Shown here piece by piece: positions 15,533 to 27,041 of a stretch of 64,000 nucleotides of DNA. This DNA is from Acrocarpospora corrugata (lineage in GTDB: Bacteria; Actinomycetota; Actinomycetes; Streptosporangiales; Streptosporangiaceae). A model generated the notes under the pieces. It was given only the letters and a program-made list of their open reading frames with translations. It ran no database searches and was not told the origin of the DNA. Where the stretch lies: contig NZ_BLAD01000064.1 in assembly GCF_009687845.1 (NCBI RefSeq), positions 1 to 64,000 on the forward strand, written 5' to 3'. Every line of letters begins with the position of its first letter. Position 1 is the first letter of the stretch. The position numbers and the translations under genes are program-made.

Positions 15533-16489
15533 GTGATCGGACGCGCACGCAGGCGGGTTGCGTCCATAGTCGCCGCCACGCTGGCCTCCAGCGCGGTCGT
15601 GGTGATGATCGCGGCGGCGGCCAGCGCGGCCAACCCGGTCGAAGGCTGCCCGCCCGGTGAGACCTGTGACAGCGTCACCATCACGGTCACCAACGAACCC
15701 ACCGGCGACGTCAGCGTTACCGTCACCCAGACCGTCACCCCGCCCCCGAGCGGCGCCGCTCCGAGCCCGACCGTGGAGCAGCCGCCCAGCAACACGGCGC
15801 CCGCCGTCCCGACCACGCAGCCGGTGCCGCCGGTGCTGCCCACCAGCGACCCGGTCATCCCGACCGAGACCGCGCAGGTGCCCGAGCCCGAGGTCTCCCT
15901 CCCGGCCGTCGGCGAGACCGCCGCGCCGACCCCGACGTCCGGCCCGGCCTTCGCCGAGCCGGACCCGGAGGCGGTGGCGATCGTCATTCGCAACGCCAAT
16001 CCCGAGTTCGACCAGACCGGCCTCAGCCGCAAGCTGGCCGCCCCGGCCGCGCTGCTGGTGCTGCTCGCCCTGCTGGGCTGGCTGGTCTTCGAAGGCCGGC
16101 TGCGCCGGCTGGCGCACGCGGCGGCGCTCCGCCGCGGCATGATGCAGATGCCGATGCAGCAGCTCCCGATGGGGCACCCGATGGCCGGCGCCCAGATGAT
16201 GCCGTATCCGGGGTATCCGCTCCAGCCGTACCAGGCACCGGTGGTGAGTTACGTGCCGGTGCCGTACCCGATGCCGTATCCGCAGCAGCCGTACGGGCAG
16301 CCGCCGGAGGCGCAGCAGTCGTATCCGCCGCCCGCGCAGGCGCCGGGGTACCCGCAGGGATACGTGATCGAGCGGACGATCGAGGAGCCGTTGCCGGGGG
16401 GACAGCAGGGCGGGACGGCGGTGTTCCCCATGCAGGCGGAGCCGCAGCCGGGCGAGCCGGAGGATCCGCGCCGCCGCAGGCCGTACTAG
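15533..16489 (+). CDS. Secreted/membrane protein with cytoplasmic Met/Pro/Gln/Tyr-rich tail
   Basis: The start is GTG 15533 (GGAGG ends 9 bases upstream). The 318-residue product has a signal peptide (ASIVAATLASSAVVVMIAAA), a small two-Cys motif (GCPPGETC), a Thr/Val-rich segment and a Pro/Thr-rich stalk. One membrane helix follows at about 163-183 (LLVLLALLGWLVFEG), with basic residues after it. The final ~130 residues are low complexity (MQMPMQQLPMG, PYPMPYPQQPYGQPP). The polarity suggests that the tail is cytoplasmic. It lies downstream of another Pro-rich surface protein and ends at a strong hairpin terminator. No family recognised. Confidence 0.6.
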   Translation: MIGRARRRVASIVAATLASSAVVVMIAAAASAANPVEGCPPGETCDSVTITVTNEPTGDVSVTVTQTVTPPPSGAAPSPTVEQPPSNTAPAVPTTQPVPPVLPTSDPVIPTETAQVPEPEVSLPAVGETAAPTPTSGPAFAEPDPEAVAIVIRNANPEFDQTGLSRKLAAPAALLVLLALLGWLVFEGRLRRLAHAAALRRGMMQMPMQQLPMGHPMAGAQMMPYPGYPLQPYQAPVVSYVPVPYPMPYPQQPYGQPPEAQQSYPPPAQAPGYPQGYVIERTIEEPLPGGQQGGTAVFPMQAEPQPGEPEDPRRRRPY

Positions 16490-16497
16490 CCGCAAAA

Positions 16498-16530
16498 CGA
16501 AGCGCCGACCGGGATCCGGTCGGCGCTTCG
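16498..16530. terminator. Strong bidirectional terminator hairpin
   Basis: A perfect 15-bp inverted repeat (arm CGAAGCGCCGACCGG) with a 3-base GAT loop sits between the convergent Pro-rich membrane protein gene and sdhB. It is followed by TGATTT on the plus side and preceded by AAAA, which reads as a short U tract on the minus strand, so it should stop transcription from both sides. Confidence 0.9.
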
Positions 16531-16535
16531 TGATT

Positions 16536-17282
16536 TCAGCGGCGGAAGATCTTGTTGCCGAGCCAGACCAGCGGGTCGTACTTGCGGTCGACCACGCGCT
16601 CCTTCATCGGGATCAGCGCGTTGTCGGTGATCTTGATGTGCTCGGGGCAGACCTCGGTGCAGCACTTGGTGATGTTGCAGTAGCCGAGCCCGTGCTCCTC
16701 CTGTGCGGCGTCCTTACGGTCGGCCACGTCATACGGGTGCATGTCCAGCTCCGCGATCCGCATCAGGAAGCGCGGCCCGGCGAAGTTGGTCTTGTTCTCC
16801 TCGTGGTCCCGGATCACGTGGCAGACGTTGTTGCACATGAAGCACTCGATGCACTTGCGGAACTCCTGGGACCGCTCGACGTCGATCTGCTGCATCCGGT
16901 ACTCGCCCGGCCGCACGTCCGCCGGCGGCGTGAACGACGGGATCTCCCGGGCCTTCTGGTAGTTGAACGAGACGTCGCAGACCAGGTCCTTGATGACGGG
17001 GAAGGTCCGCATCGGGGTGACCGTGATGGTGTCGGCCTCCTCGAAGGTGGACATCCGGGTCATGCAGCCGAGCCGCGGCTTGCCGTTGATCTCCATCGAG
17101 CAGGACCCGCACTTGCCGGCCTTGCAGTTCCAGCGGACCGCCAGGTCGGGCGCCTGGGTGGCCTGCAGGCGGTGGATGACGTCGAGGACGACTTCGCCCT
17201 CGTTCACCTCGACGGTGAAGTCCTCCAGTTTGCCGTCGCCGCCCTCACCCCGCCAGACGCGGAACTTCGCCTTGTACCCCAT
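16536..17282 (-). CDS. sdhB: Succinate dehydrogenase iron-sulfur subunit (mycobacterial Sdh1-like)
   Basis: The 248-residue protein carries the expected Cys sets: the plant-type [2Fe-2S] ligands CKAGKCGSC...C near 52-75, and the [4Fe-4S]/[3Fe-4S] sets CIECFMCNNVC and CCTEVCP. It relays electrons from the flavoprotein to the membrane quinone site. Length and layout match M. tuberculosis Rv0247c (248 residues). I start it at the ATG at 17282, whose A is also the last base of the sdhA stop codon; a longer upstream reading merely runs into sdhA. It is the last gene of a cytb-sdhA-sdhB operon that ends at the terminator next door. Confidence 0.95.
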   Translation of the reverse strand: MGYKAKFRVWRGEGGDGKLEDFTVEVNEGEVVLDVIHRLQATQAPDLAVRWNCKAGKCGSCSMEINGKPRLGCMTRMSTFEEADTITVTPMRTFPVIKDLVCDVSFNYQKAREIPSFTPPADVRPGEYRMQQIDVERSQEFRKCIECFMCNNVCHVIRDHEENKTNFAGPRFLMRIAELDMHPYDVADRKDAAQEEHGLGYCNITKCCTEVCPEHIKITDNALIPMKERVVDRKYDPLVWLGNKIFRR

Positions 17283-19180
17283 CACGATTCTCTCTTCTTG
17301 GCCGCGAGCGCGGCGTCGTACTCCGCCAGTTCGTCCTCGGTGACGTATTTGGACAGTTCGCCGCGGTCGAACAGGGTGATCAGGTCGTCCCGCATGGACG
17401 GCTGCTCCTTCTCGACCACGGTCACCTCGGACCCGTCCGGGGGGGCCGAGCAGACCAGCAGCTTGCGCCGCCAGTCGGGGGACATGCCCGGGTAGTCGTC
17501 CCGGGTGTGGCCGCCTCGGCTCTCCTCGCGGATCAGCGCCGCCTTCGCCACGCACTCGCTGACCAGCAGCATGTTGCGCAGGTCGAGGGCCAGGTGCCAG
17601 CCCGGGTTGTAGATCTTGCCGCCGGTGGAGGCGGTGTTGTGGGCCCGCTCCTTGAGCTTCTCCACCACGTCCAGGGCGTCGCCGACCTCGCCCGCCTTGC
17701 GGATGATGCCGACCAGCTCGTTCATGGTCCGCTGCAACTCGTGGTGCAGCTCGTACGGATTCTCGCCGCCGCCGCGCTCCAGCGGCGCCACCGCCTCCGC
17801 CATGGCCTCCTCGACCCCGGTCACGGCCGGGCGCCTGGTCAGGCCGTCCACGTACTGGGAGGCCCCGGCTCCGGCGCGGCGGCCGAAGACCAGCAGGTCG
17901 GACAGGGAGTTGCCGCCGAGACGGTTGGAGCCGTGCATGCCGCCGGACACCTCGCCGGCCGCGAACAGGCCGGGCACCGAGGCCGCGCCGGTGTCGGCGT
18001 CCACCTCGACCCCGCCCATGATGTAGTGGCAGGTGGGGCCGACCTGCATCGGCTCCTTGGTGATGTCGACGTCGGCCAGCTCCTTGAACTGGTGGTGCAT
18101 CGACGGCAGCCGCTTGATGATCTCAGCGGCCGGCAGCCGGGACGACACGTCCAGGAACACCCCGCCCTGGGGTGAGCCGCGCCCGGCCTTCACCTCGGCG
18201 TTGATGGCCCGCGCCACCTCGTCCCTGGGCAGCAGCTCCGGCGGGCGGCGGTTGTTGGCCTGGTCGGTGTACCAGCGGTCGCCCTCCTCCTCGGAGGTGG
18301 CGTACTTGTCCTTGAACACGTCCGGCACGTAGTTGAACATGAACCGCTCGCCGAGCGAGTTGCGGAGCACGCCGCCGTCGCCGCGGACCGACTCGGTGAC
18401 CAGGATGCCGCGCACCGAGGGCGGCCAGACCATGCCGGTCGGGTGGAACTGGATGAACTCCATGTTGATCAGCTGCGCGCCGGCCAGCAGGGCCAGCGCG
18501 TGCCCGTCCCCGGTGTACTCCCAGGAGTTGGAGGTCACCACATACGACTTGCCGATGCCGCCGGTGGCCAGCACCACGGCCGGGGCGTCGAAGACGATGA
18601 ACTTGCCGGTCTCCCGCCAGTACGCGAACGCGCCGGAGATGGCCCCGTCGTCCTTGAGCAGCCGGGTCACCGTGCACTCGGCGAAGACCTTGATGTAGGC
18701 CTCGTAGTCGCCGTGCACGGCGAAGTCCTCCTGCTGGAGCGCGACCACCCGCTGCTGGAGCGTGCGGATCATCTCCAGCCCGGTGCGGTCGCCGACGTGC
18801 GCGAGCCGCGGGTACTCGTGCCCGCCGAAGTTCCGCTGGCTGATCTTGCCGTCCTTGGTGCGGTCGAACAGCGCGCCCCAGGCCTCCAGCTCCCAGACCC
18901 GGTCCGGGGCCTCCTTGGCGTGCAGTTCGGCCATCCGCCAGTTGTTCAGGAACTTGCCGCCGCGCATGGTGTCCCGGAAGTGCACCATCCAGTTGTCGTC
19001 GGAGTTGACGTTGCCCATGGCGGCGGCGGCCCCGCCCTCGGCCATGACGGTGTGGGCCTTGCCGAACAGGGACTTGCAGATGATGGCCGTCCGCTTGCCC
19101 TGCTGCCGTGCCTCGATCGCCGCCCGGAGGCCGGCTCCGCCGGCTCCGATGACGACGACGTCGTATTCGTGACGCTCCAC
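17282..19180 (-). CDS. sdhA: Succinate dehydrogenase/fumarate reductase flavoprotein (Sdh1-like)
   Basis: At 632 residues this is full length for SdhA/FrdA. Visible features are the N-terminal dinucleotide fold VVVIGAGGAGLRAAIEA, the FAD-linking His in AHTVMAEGG (near residue 43), the substrate region FHPTGM, and RLGGNSLSDLLVFGRRAG near the C-terminal flavin contact. The enzyme oxidises succinate (or reduces fumarate) at the cytoplasmic face of the membrane. The start is a GTG at 19180 with AAGGA upstream. It sits 30 bp after the cytochrome b gene and overlaps sdhB by one base. Together with the membrane subunit it corresponds to the Rv0249c-0247c type of complex. Confidence 0.96.
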   Translation of the reverse strand: MERHEYDVVVIGAGGAGLRAAIEARQQGKRTAIICKSLFGKAHTVMAEGGAAAAMGNVNSDDNWMVHFRDTMRGGKFLNNWRMAELHAKEAPDRVWELEAWGALFDRTKDGKISQRNFGGHEYPRLAHVGDRTGLEMIRTLQQRVVALQQEDFAVHGDYEAYIKVFAECTVTRLLKDDGAISGAFAYWRETGKFIVFDAPAVVLATGGIGKSYVVTSNSWEYTGDGHALALLAGAQLINMEFIQFHPTGMVWPPSVRGILVTESVRGDGGVLRNSLGERFMFNYVPDVFKDKYATSEEEGDRWYTDQANNRRPPELLPRDEVARAINAEVKAGRGSPQGGVFLDVSSRLPAAEIIKRLPSMHHQFKELADVDITKEPMQVGPTCHYIMGGVEVDADTGAASVPGLFAAGEVSGGMHGSNRLGGNSLSDLLVFGRRAGAGASQYVDGLTRRPAVTGVEEAMAEAVAPLERGGGENPYELHHELQRTMNELVGIIRKAGEVGDALDVVEKLKERAHNTASTGGKIYNPGWHLALDLRNMLLVSECVAKAALIREESRGGHTRDDYPGMSPDWRRKLLVCSAPPDGSEVTVVEKEQPSMRDDLITLFDRGELSKYVTEDELAEYDAALAAKKRES

Positions 19181-19210
19181 GTTGAGAATCCTTAGCGATC
19201 CATGGCGAAT

Positions 19211-19996
19211 CTATGCGAACGGGAAGGTGATGACGCCCTTGGCGACCAGCCGGACGTAGAAGTCGGCGATCATGACGGAGAACATCGACGCCCAGGCGAG
19301 CGGCTGGTGCTTGGCGTTGAGCTTGGACACGAACGTCCAGGCCCGGTAGCGCAGCGGGTGCTTCGAGAAGTGGTTCAGCCGCCCGGCGGTGATGTGCCGG
19401 CAGGAGTGGCAGGAGAGCGTGTACGCGACGATGAGAGCCGCGTTGACCAGCAGGATCCAGGTGCCCAGACCGGCCGGCTTGTGGATCAGGGCGAGGATCG
19501 CGTCGTAGCTGAGGATGGCGCCGATCACGATCGCACCGTAGAAGAAGTAGCGGTGCACGTTCTGGATGATCAGCGGCAGCCGGGTCTCCCCGGTGTACTT
19601 CTTGTGCGGTTCCGCGACGGAGCAAGCGGGCGGGGACAGCCAGAAGGACCGGTAGTACGACTTCCGGTAGTAGTAGCACGTCACCCGGAAACCGGCCGGC
19701 AATCCGAGGATCAGCAGGCCGGGCGGCAAGCCGTACCAGTCGCCGAAGGGAGCCAAGCCCAGGAATCGGGCACCCTCGGGACACGAGGTCGCCAGGCAGG
19801 GCGACGAGAATGGCGCTATATAGGGTTCGACGAAGTAGCTCGCGTCGAAAGTCGCCCAGAAACCGTAGATGAGAAACGCCATGAGACCGGCGAACGTCAA
19901 TGCCGGGGCAAGCCACCATCGGTCGGTGCGAAGGGTTCGCACTTTGAGCTGAGCGCGTTGTTTCCTGGCCGGGCTCTCGGCCGTTGTCTGGGTCAT
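19211..19996 (-). CDS. Succinate dehydrogenase membrane anchor/cytochrome b subunit (Rv0249c-like)
   Basis: From ATG 19996 (GGAGAGG six bases upstream; a GTG at 20011 would overlap that site) the protein has 261 residues. It has about five membrane helices (LTFAGLMAFLIYGFWA, LPPGLLILGLPAGF, FYGAIVIGAILSY, WILLVNAALIVAYTL and a last one near the C-terminus). Several histidines and a CHSCRH motif are candidate haem or cofactor contacts. It is unlike the classical SdhC/SdhD pair and matches the single-subunit anchor of mycobacterial Sdh1. First gene of the operon; the ~90-bp gap to the response regulator gene should hold the promoter. Confidence 0.85.
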   Translation of the reverse strand: MTQTTAESPARKQRAQLKVRTLRTDRWWLAPALTFAGLMAFLIYGFWATFDASYFVEPYIAPFSSPCLATSCPEGARFLGLAPFGDWYGLPPGLLILGLPAGFRVTCYYYRKSYYRSFWLSPPACSVAEPHKKYTGETRLPLIIQNVHRYFFYGAIVIGAILSYDAILALIHKPAGLGTWILLVNAALIVAYTLSCHSCRHITAGRLNHFSKHPLRYRAWTFVSKLNAKHQPLAWASMFSVMIADFYVRLVAKGVITFPFA

Positions 19997-20102
19997 CGGG
20001 GACCTCTCCACCGCGTACGGACGCCGTATTGGTGGGGGCTACGTTACGACCACGCAAACATCATGTGTGAAGCGGGTCACTCAGTTGCCTTTGTGATTCC
20101 TG

Positions 20103-20547
<445 letters not shown>

Positions 20548-20555
<8 letters not shown>

Positions 20556-22104
20556 CGGTCGCCTCCAGGGTCCAGCGGAATATGGTGCCCGGCGCGTCCG
20601 GCTCCTTCTCGAGCCAGATCTGGCCGCCGTGGTATTCGACGATCTTCCGGCAGAGCGCCAGGCCGATGCCGGTGCCGGGGTAGACGTCCCGGGGGTGCAG
20701 CCGCTGAAAGATCAGGAAGATGCGGTCGGCGTACTTCTGGTCTACGCCGATCCCGTTGTCGGCGCAGCAGAACTCCCACATCTTGCCGTCCCTGCGGACC
20801 CCGATGTGGATCACGGGGGCGGCGTCGGACCGGAACTTGATGGCGTTGCCGATCAGGTTCTGGAACAGCTGGGTGAGCAGCATGTGGTTGCCGACGACCG
20901 ACGGTAGCTCATCGTGGGTGATGACGGCGTCGGTGTCCTCGATCCGGGCGGCCAGGTTGCCGACCGCGCCGGCGAAGACGTCCTCGGTGGAGACCGGTTC
21001 GCGTTCGGTGCTCACCCGGCCGACCCGGGAGAAGTCGAGCAGGTCGTTGATGAGCAGCTGCATGCGTTTCGCGCCGTCCACGGCGAACTTGATGTACTGC
21101 TTGGCGCGGTCGTCCAGCTGGTCGCCGTACCGCTGTTCCAGCATCTGGGTGAAGCTGGCCACCTTGCGCAGCGGCTCCTGGAGGTCGTGGCTGGCCACGT
21201 AGGCGAACTGCTCCAGTTCGCCGTTGGAGCGCTTGAGCTCGGCGGTCTGGTCCTCCAGGGTGCGCCGGGCGCGGGCGGTGTTCTGCCATTCGGCCACGAT
21301 GCGGCGGCGCATGGCGTCGGCGTGGCCGGACAGTTCGGCCATCTCGGCGGGGTGGTCGACCCGCAGCTCGTGGTCGAAGTCGCCCTGGGCGACCGCTCTG
21401 ACCTGGGCGGCCAGGCGGGCCACCGGGAGCAGCACGACGTAGCGGACCAGCAGGGTGAACAGGATGACGGACAGTGCCAGCAGGGCGGCCAGCGTGCCCA
21501 GGGCCCGGTAGAAGATGTCCCAGCCGTCCTCCAGCCGTTCGCTGCCGGACTGGTGGAGTTGCTCCAGGTGGCGCTGCTGGGCGGCGAAGGCGTTGCGGAC
21601 CACGCCGAACCTGGCGCTGTTCACCTCGGCGAGGCCGGCGGCCGTGTCCTTGCCCTCGGTGGGGACGTTGCGGACGATGGCGTCGGCGTAGTCCCGCCGC
21701 CAGGCATCGATGGCCGCCTGCAGGTGGGCCATGTCGAGGTTGATCTCGGGCGCCTGCGGGAGCAGCTTCCTGATCGCGAGTTCGGCATTGGTCTCGATGG
21801 CCTTGGCCCGGTCGTACTCGGCCAGGAAGGACTCCTCGTTGGTCCGGCCGTAGCCGCGGATCACGCTCTCCTCGCTGGTCACCGCCGTGGAGAGCTCCAG
21901 GGTGTGCAGGACCAGCGGGTCGATCACGTCGATGATGTAGACCCGGGAGTCGCGGGTCTCGGTCAGCGTGGTCAGCGTCACCGCGATGGCCGCCGTGCAG
22001 GCCAGCAGCAGCGCGGCGCCGACCAGCAGGAACCAGCGCCCCGCCTTCAGCCGGCCGAAGCCGCTGGGCGGTCTGGGCGGCGGCAGCGGTTCTATTCTGA
22101 TCAC
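20548..22104 (-). CDS. Sensor histidine kinase with CHASE3 and HAMP domains
   Basis: The 518-residue kinase has a first membrane helix at ~24-46, an extracytoplasmic CHASE3-type four-helix region (~47-200), a second helix (~203-224), HAMP (~225-278), a coiled coil and HisKA with His306 in [12 protein letters not shown] complete HATPase_c domain follows ([40 protein letters not shown]). The SHDLQEPL H-box is that of phytochrome-like/CHASE3 kinases, which commonly pair with Rcp1-type regulators, as found next door. The start is GTG 22104, one base after the upstream stop. It should phosphorylate the CheY-like protein and possibly the receiver of the PP2C protein. The ligand is unknown. Confidence 0.93.
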
Positions 22105-22105
22105 G

Positions 22106-23266
22106 TCACCTCTTGGACAGCGCGACGGCTGCCAGGTCGTCGGTCAGGGCGTCCTTGTGCAGTTCCTTCACCCGGGCGATCAGCCGGTCCAGGTCGATGC
22201 CGCCCTGCTCGCGGATGAGGCCGATCAGGCCGTCGGTGCCGAGCAGGTCCCGGCCGCCGCCGACGGTGGCCTCGATCAGGCCGTCGGTGTAGAGCAGCAG
22301 CGACCAGGCGCCGCCGAGGGTGATGTCCACCGGCGTCCAGCGCATGTCCTTGAAGATGCCCAGCGGTGGTCCCGACGGAGTGTCGGTGACCACGTTCACC
22401 TCACCGTCCCTGATCACCAGCGGCGGCGGGTGGCCGACCACGTAGAAGCGGGCGCTGCCCAGGTCGGGCGCGATGGTGGCGGTGCAGAGCGTGGTGAAGA
22501 TCTCCGGGGAGTTGCGCTCGTTGCGGAGCAGGGTGTCCATCGTGCCGAGCAGGCGGTTGCCGTCCAGGCCCGCGATGGTGAGCGTGCGCCAGGCGATCCG
22601 GAGCGCGGCGCCCAGCGCGGCCTCGTCGGGGCCGTGCCCGCAGACGTCGCCGACCAGCACGTGCACCGCGCCGTCGGGGGTCTGCACGGTGTCCCAGAAG
22701 TCGCCGGCCAGCAGCCCGGCCTGGCGCTGCCCCGGCAGGTAGCAGGTCTCGTGGGCGAGGGCCTCGGTGCGCAGCATCGGCACCGGCAGCAGGCCGTGTT
22801 CGAGGCGGGCCGCCTCGGCGCTGAGCAGGCGTTCCGCGACGAGTTCGCGCTGGGCCAGGTCGCCGCGCTTGCGCTCGATCGCGTACCGGATGGCGCGGGC
22901 CAGCAGCGGGCCGTCCACGTCCTGCTTGAGCAGGTAGTCCTGGGCGCCGGCGGCCATCGCGTCCACCCCGACCTGGACGTCGTTCAGGCCGGTCAGCACC
23001 AGCACGGCGGTCTCCGGGGCCATCTCCAGGACGTGTTCGAGCGCTTCCAGGCCGTGCGCGTCCGGCAGCGACAGGTCCACCAGCACGCAGCTGACCTCGG
23101 AGGTCAGCCGCTCCCGGCCTTCGGCCAGGCTGCGCGCCCAGATGATCTTCGGCGGCCTTCGCGCAGTCGACAACGACTCCTCGACGAGGAACTTGTCCTC
23201 GGGATCGTCTTCGATCAGCAGGAGCGTCAGCAGATCCGGGAGACTATGCGAAAGAGTCGGCACCAT
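22106..23266 (-). CDS. Response regulator with SpoIIE/RsbU-type PP2C phosphatase output
   Basis: The protein has 386 residues. An N-terminal receiver domain (acidic pair near 20, phospho-acceptor Asp64 in VLVDLSLPDAHG, QDYLLKQDV near the conserved Lys) is followed by a helical linker. The PP2C/SpoIIE domain from ~185 has LAGDFWD, VGDVCGHGPDEA, GHPPPLVI, LLLYTDGLIEA and DDLAAVAL metal-site motifs. Such proteins dephosphorylate anti-anti-sigma factors in partner-switching. It is the first gene of the three-gene operon with the kinase and CheY-like protein. No anti-sigma or STAS gene is in the window, so the target lies elsewhere. Confidence 0.92.
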   Translation of the reverse strand: MVPTLSHSLPDLLTLLLIEDDPEDKFLVEESLSTARRPPKIIWARSLAEGRERLTSEVSCVLVDLSLPDAHGLEALEHVLEMAPETAVLVLTGLNDVQVGVDAMAAGAQDYLLKQDVDGPLLARAIRYAIERKRGDLAQRELVAERLLSAEAARLEHGLLPVPMLRTEALAHETCYLPGQRQAGLLAGDFWDTVQTPDGAVHVLVGDVCGHGPDEAALGAALRIAWRTLTIAGLDGNRLLGTMDTLLRNERNSPEIFTTLCTATIAPDLGSARFYVVGHPPPLVIRDGEVNVVTDTPSGPPLGIFKDMRWTPVDITLGGAWSLLLYTDGLIEATVGGGRDLLGTDGLIGLIREQGGIDLDRLIARVKELHKDALTDDLAAVALSKR

Positions 23267-23302
23267 GCCTCATTCGGGAGGGGCACCCCAAATATAGCGA
23301 GA

Positions 23303-24226
23303 TCAGGTAACCGCTTCGACGCCCTCGGGAAGGGTTCCCTCCCGGGTGGCCTCAGTGAGGAAAGACAGCAGTGCGGCCCGGAACGCCTGGGCCGCCCGGG
23401 TCGGTTCGACGTCCTTGCGGTGCGCGAGCGCGATGGTGCGCGTCAGGCCGGGGAGCAGCGGGGTGCCGGCCAGATTGGGCCGGCCGTCCAGCACCATCGA
23501 CGGCACCACGGCCACGCCGAGACCGGCCTCCACGAACCGCAGCACCGCGTCCATCTCGCCGCCCTCCACCGCGAACCTCGGCTCGAACCCGGCCTGGCGG
23601 CAGGCCGCCAGGGTCGCCTCCCGCAGGTCGTAGCCGCGCCGGAACATCACCAGCGGCCGCCGCCGCAACTCCTCGATCCGCAGGTACGGCTTGCGCCCCG
23701 CCAGGTGCGCCGGCGCCGCCACCACCAGCGTCTCGCGCAGGATCTCCTCGGTCACCAGGGCCGGATCGTCGCCCTGCAGCGGCAGGATGATCAATGCCAG
23801 GTCCAGCTGCCCCCGCGCCAGCGCCCGGACCAGATCCCGGGAGCCGCCCTCCTCGACCTGTAGCTCCACCCCGGGGTAGTCGTCGTGGAACCGGGCCAGC
23901 GCGTCCGCCAGCAGCCCCGCGCAGAGCGACGGCGTCGCCCCCAGCCGGACCCGCCCCCGCCGCAGCCCGGCCAGTTCGGCCACCTCGCGCCGGGCGGTCT
24001 CGGCGTCGGCCAGCATCCGGCGCGCCAGCGGCAGCAGCGCCTCGCCCGCCGGGGTCAGCGTCACGTTTCCCCTGGCGCGGCTGAACAGCGGAGCGCCCAG
24101 CTCGGTCTCCAGGGCCTTGATCTGCTTGCTGAGGGAGGGCTGGGCCACCCGCATCCGTTCGGCGGCCTGGGTGAAGTGCCGGGTCTCGGCCACCGCCACG
24201 AACGACGCGAGCTGCTGAAGCTGCAC
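23303..24226 (-). CDS. LysR-family regulator, divergent from the second sdh operon
   Basis: I start at GTG 24226 (VQLQQLASFVAVAETRHF), giving 307 residues with the LysR winged HTH exactly at the N-terminus (FTQAAERMRVAQPSLSKQIK). The longer reading adds 37 residues without homology character that would run over the operator region. The effector-binding domain follows (residues ~90-295). It is transcribed divergently from sdhC, with 155 bp between. That gap contains a T-N11-A palindrome, so the protein probably controls the sdhCAB operon and itself. The effector is unknown; a TCA-cycle metabolite is an inference from context. Confidence 0.9.
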   Translation of the reverse strand: MQLQQLASFVAVAETRHFTQAAERMRVAQPSLSKQIKALETELGAPLFSRARGNVTLTPAGEALLPLARRMLADAETARREVAELAGLRRGRVRLGATPSLCAGLLADALARFHDDYPGVELQVEEGGSRDLVRALARGQLDLALIILPLQGDDPALVTEEILRETLVVAAPAHLAGRKPYLRIEELRRRPLVMFRRGYDLREATLAACRQAGFEPRFAVEGGEMDAVLRFVEAGLGVAVVPSMVLDGRPNLAGTPLLPGLTRTIALAHRKDVEPTRAAQAFRAALLSFLTEATREGTLPEGVEAVT

Positions 24227-24307
24227 GTTTCCCAAGCGTACGTGCTGTGAGATTGCTCGCACTGGCCCGGGTGGCCCGGACGCGCCGCGGGCGGCGGGCC
24301 AGACGTC

Positions 24308-24322
24308 ATAGCCGCCGGCTAT
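24308..24322. promoter_or_regulatory. Candidate LysR box (T-N11-A palindrome)
   Basis: ATAGCCGCCGGCTAT is a perfect 6-3-6 inverted repeat matching the T-N11-A LysR consensus (T at 24309, A at 24321). It lies between the divergent LysR gene and sdhC, 59 bp before the sdhC start, which is where an activator or repressor site is expected. Confidence 0.65.
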
Positions 24323-24381
24323 CGAAACCAGACCCACGATGACTTGGACGGCGCCCTCTCCGGGTTCCTAGCGTCCGAGGT

Positions 24382-25115
24382 GTGACAGCCATCATCGAAC
24401 GCGGCGCGGCGACCGCGCCGGTCGCGCAGAGCGAGCCGCCGCGGCGCAGGCCGGGGTTCTTCGGCTCGTCCAATGGCCAGAAGGCCGTCATGGCGGTGAC
24501 CGGGGCGGTGCTGGTGCTCTTCCTGGCCGGCCACATGGTCGGCAACCTGAAGACCTTCGCCGGGGCGGAGGCGTTCAACGGGTACGCGGCCTGGCTGCGT
24601 GAGGTCGGCTATCCGCTGCTGCCCAAGCGCGGCCTGCTGACCCTGGTCGAGGTCGTGCTGCTGGCGGCGATCGTGCTGCATATCTGGTCGGCGGTGGCGC
24701 TGGCGCGGCGGGCGCGGGCGGCCCGTCCGGTGAAGTACGCGGCCCGGCGCAAGTCCCAGGCCGGCGGTTACGTGGTGCACGTCATGCGCTGGGGTGGCCT
24801 GACCGTGGCCCTGTTCGTGGCGTATCACCTGCTCGACCTGACCTTCGGGGTGGCCAATCCGGCGGGGGGCGCGGCGTCGCCGTACCAGCGGATGGTCGAG
24901 GGATTCGCGCCCGGCCGCTGGTACGTGACCGTGTTCTACGCGGTGGCCGTGGTGATGGTCGGGCTGCACCTGCGGCACGGGCTGTGGAGCGCGTTCCAGA
25001 CGCTCGGCCTGGCCCGGGGGCGGCGCGGGTTGCAGGGGGCAGCCGGGCTGCTGTCCGCCGTGCTGGTGCTGGGCTTCCTGTCCGTGCCGTTCGCGATCAT
25101 GATCGGAGCCGTGAA

Positions 25116-25119
<4 letters not shown>
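24382..25119 (+). CDS. sdhC: Succinate dehydrogenase cytochrome b558 subunit (B. subtilis type)
   Basis: A 245-residue membrane protein with five helices and the histidines expected for two haems b: [44 protein letters not shown] and [12 protein letters not shown]. This single large anchor is typical of type B succinate:menaquinone reductases (B. subtilis, Wolinella, Streptomyces). The start is GTG 24382. It is the first gene of sdhCAB, with the next start overlapping its stop (GTGA). It accepts electrons from SdhB and reduces menaquinone in the cytoplasmic membrane. Confidence 0.94.
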
Positions 25120-27037
<1,918 letters not shown>

Positions 27038-27041
<4 letters not shown>

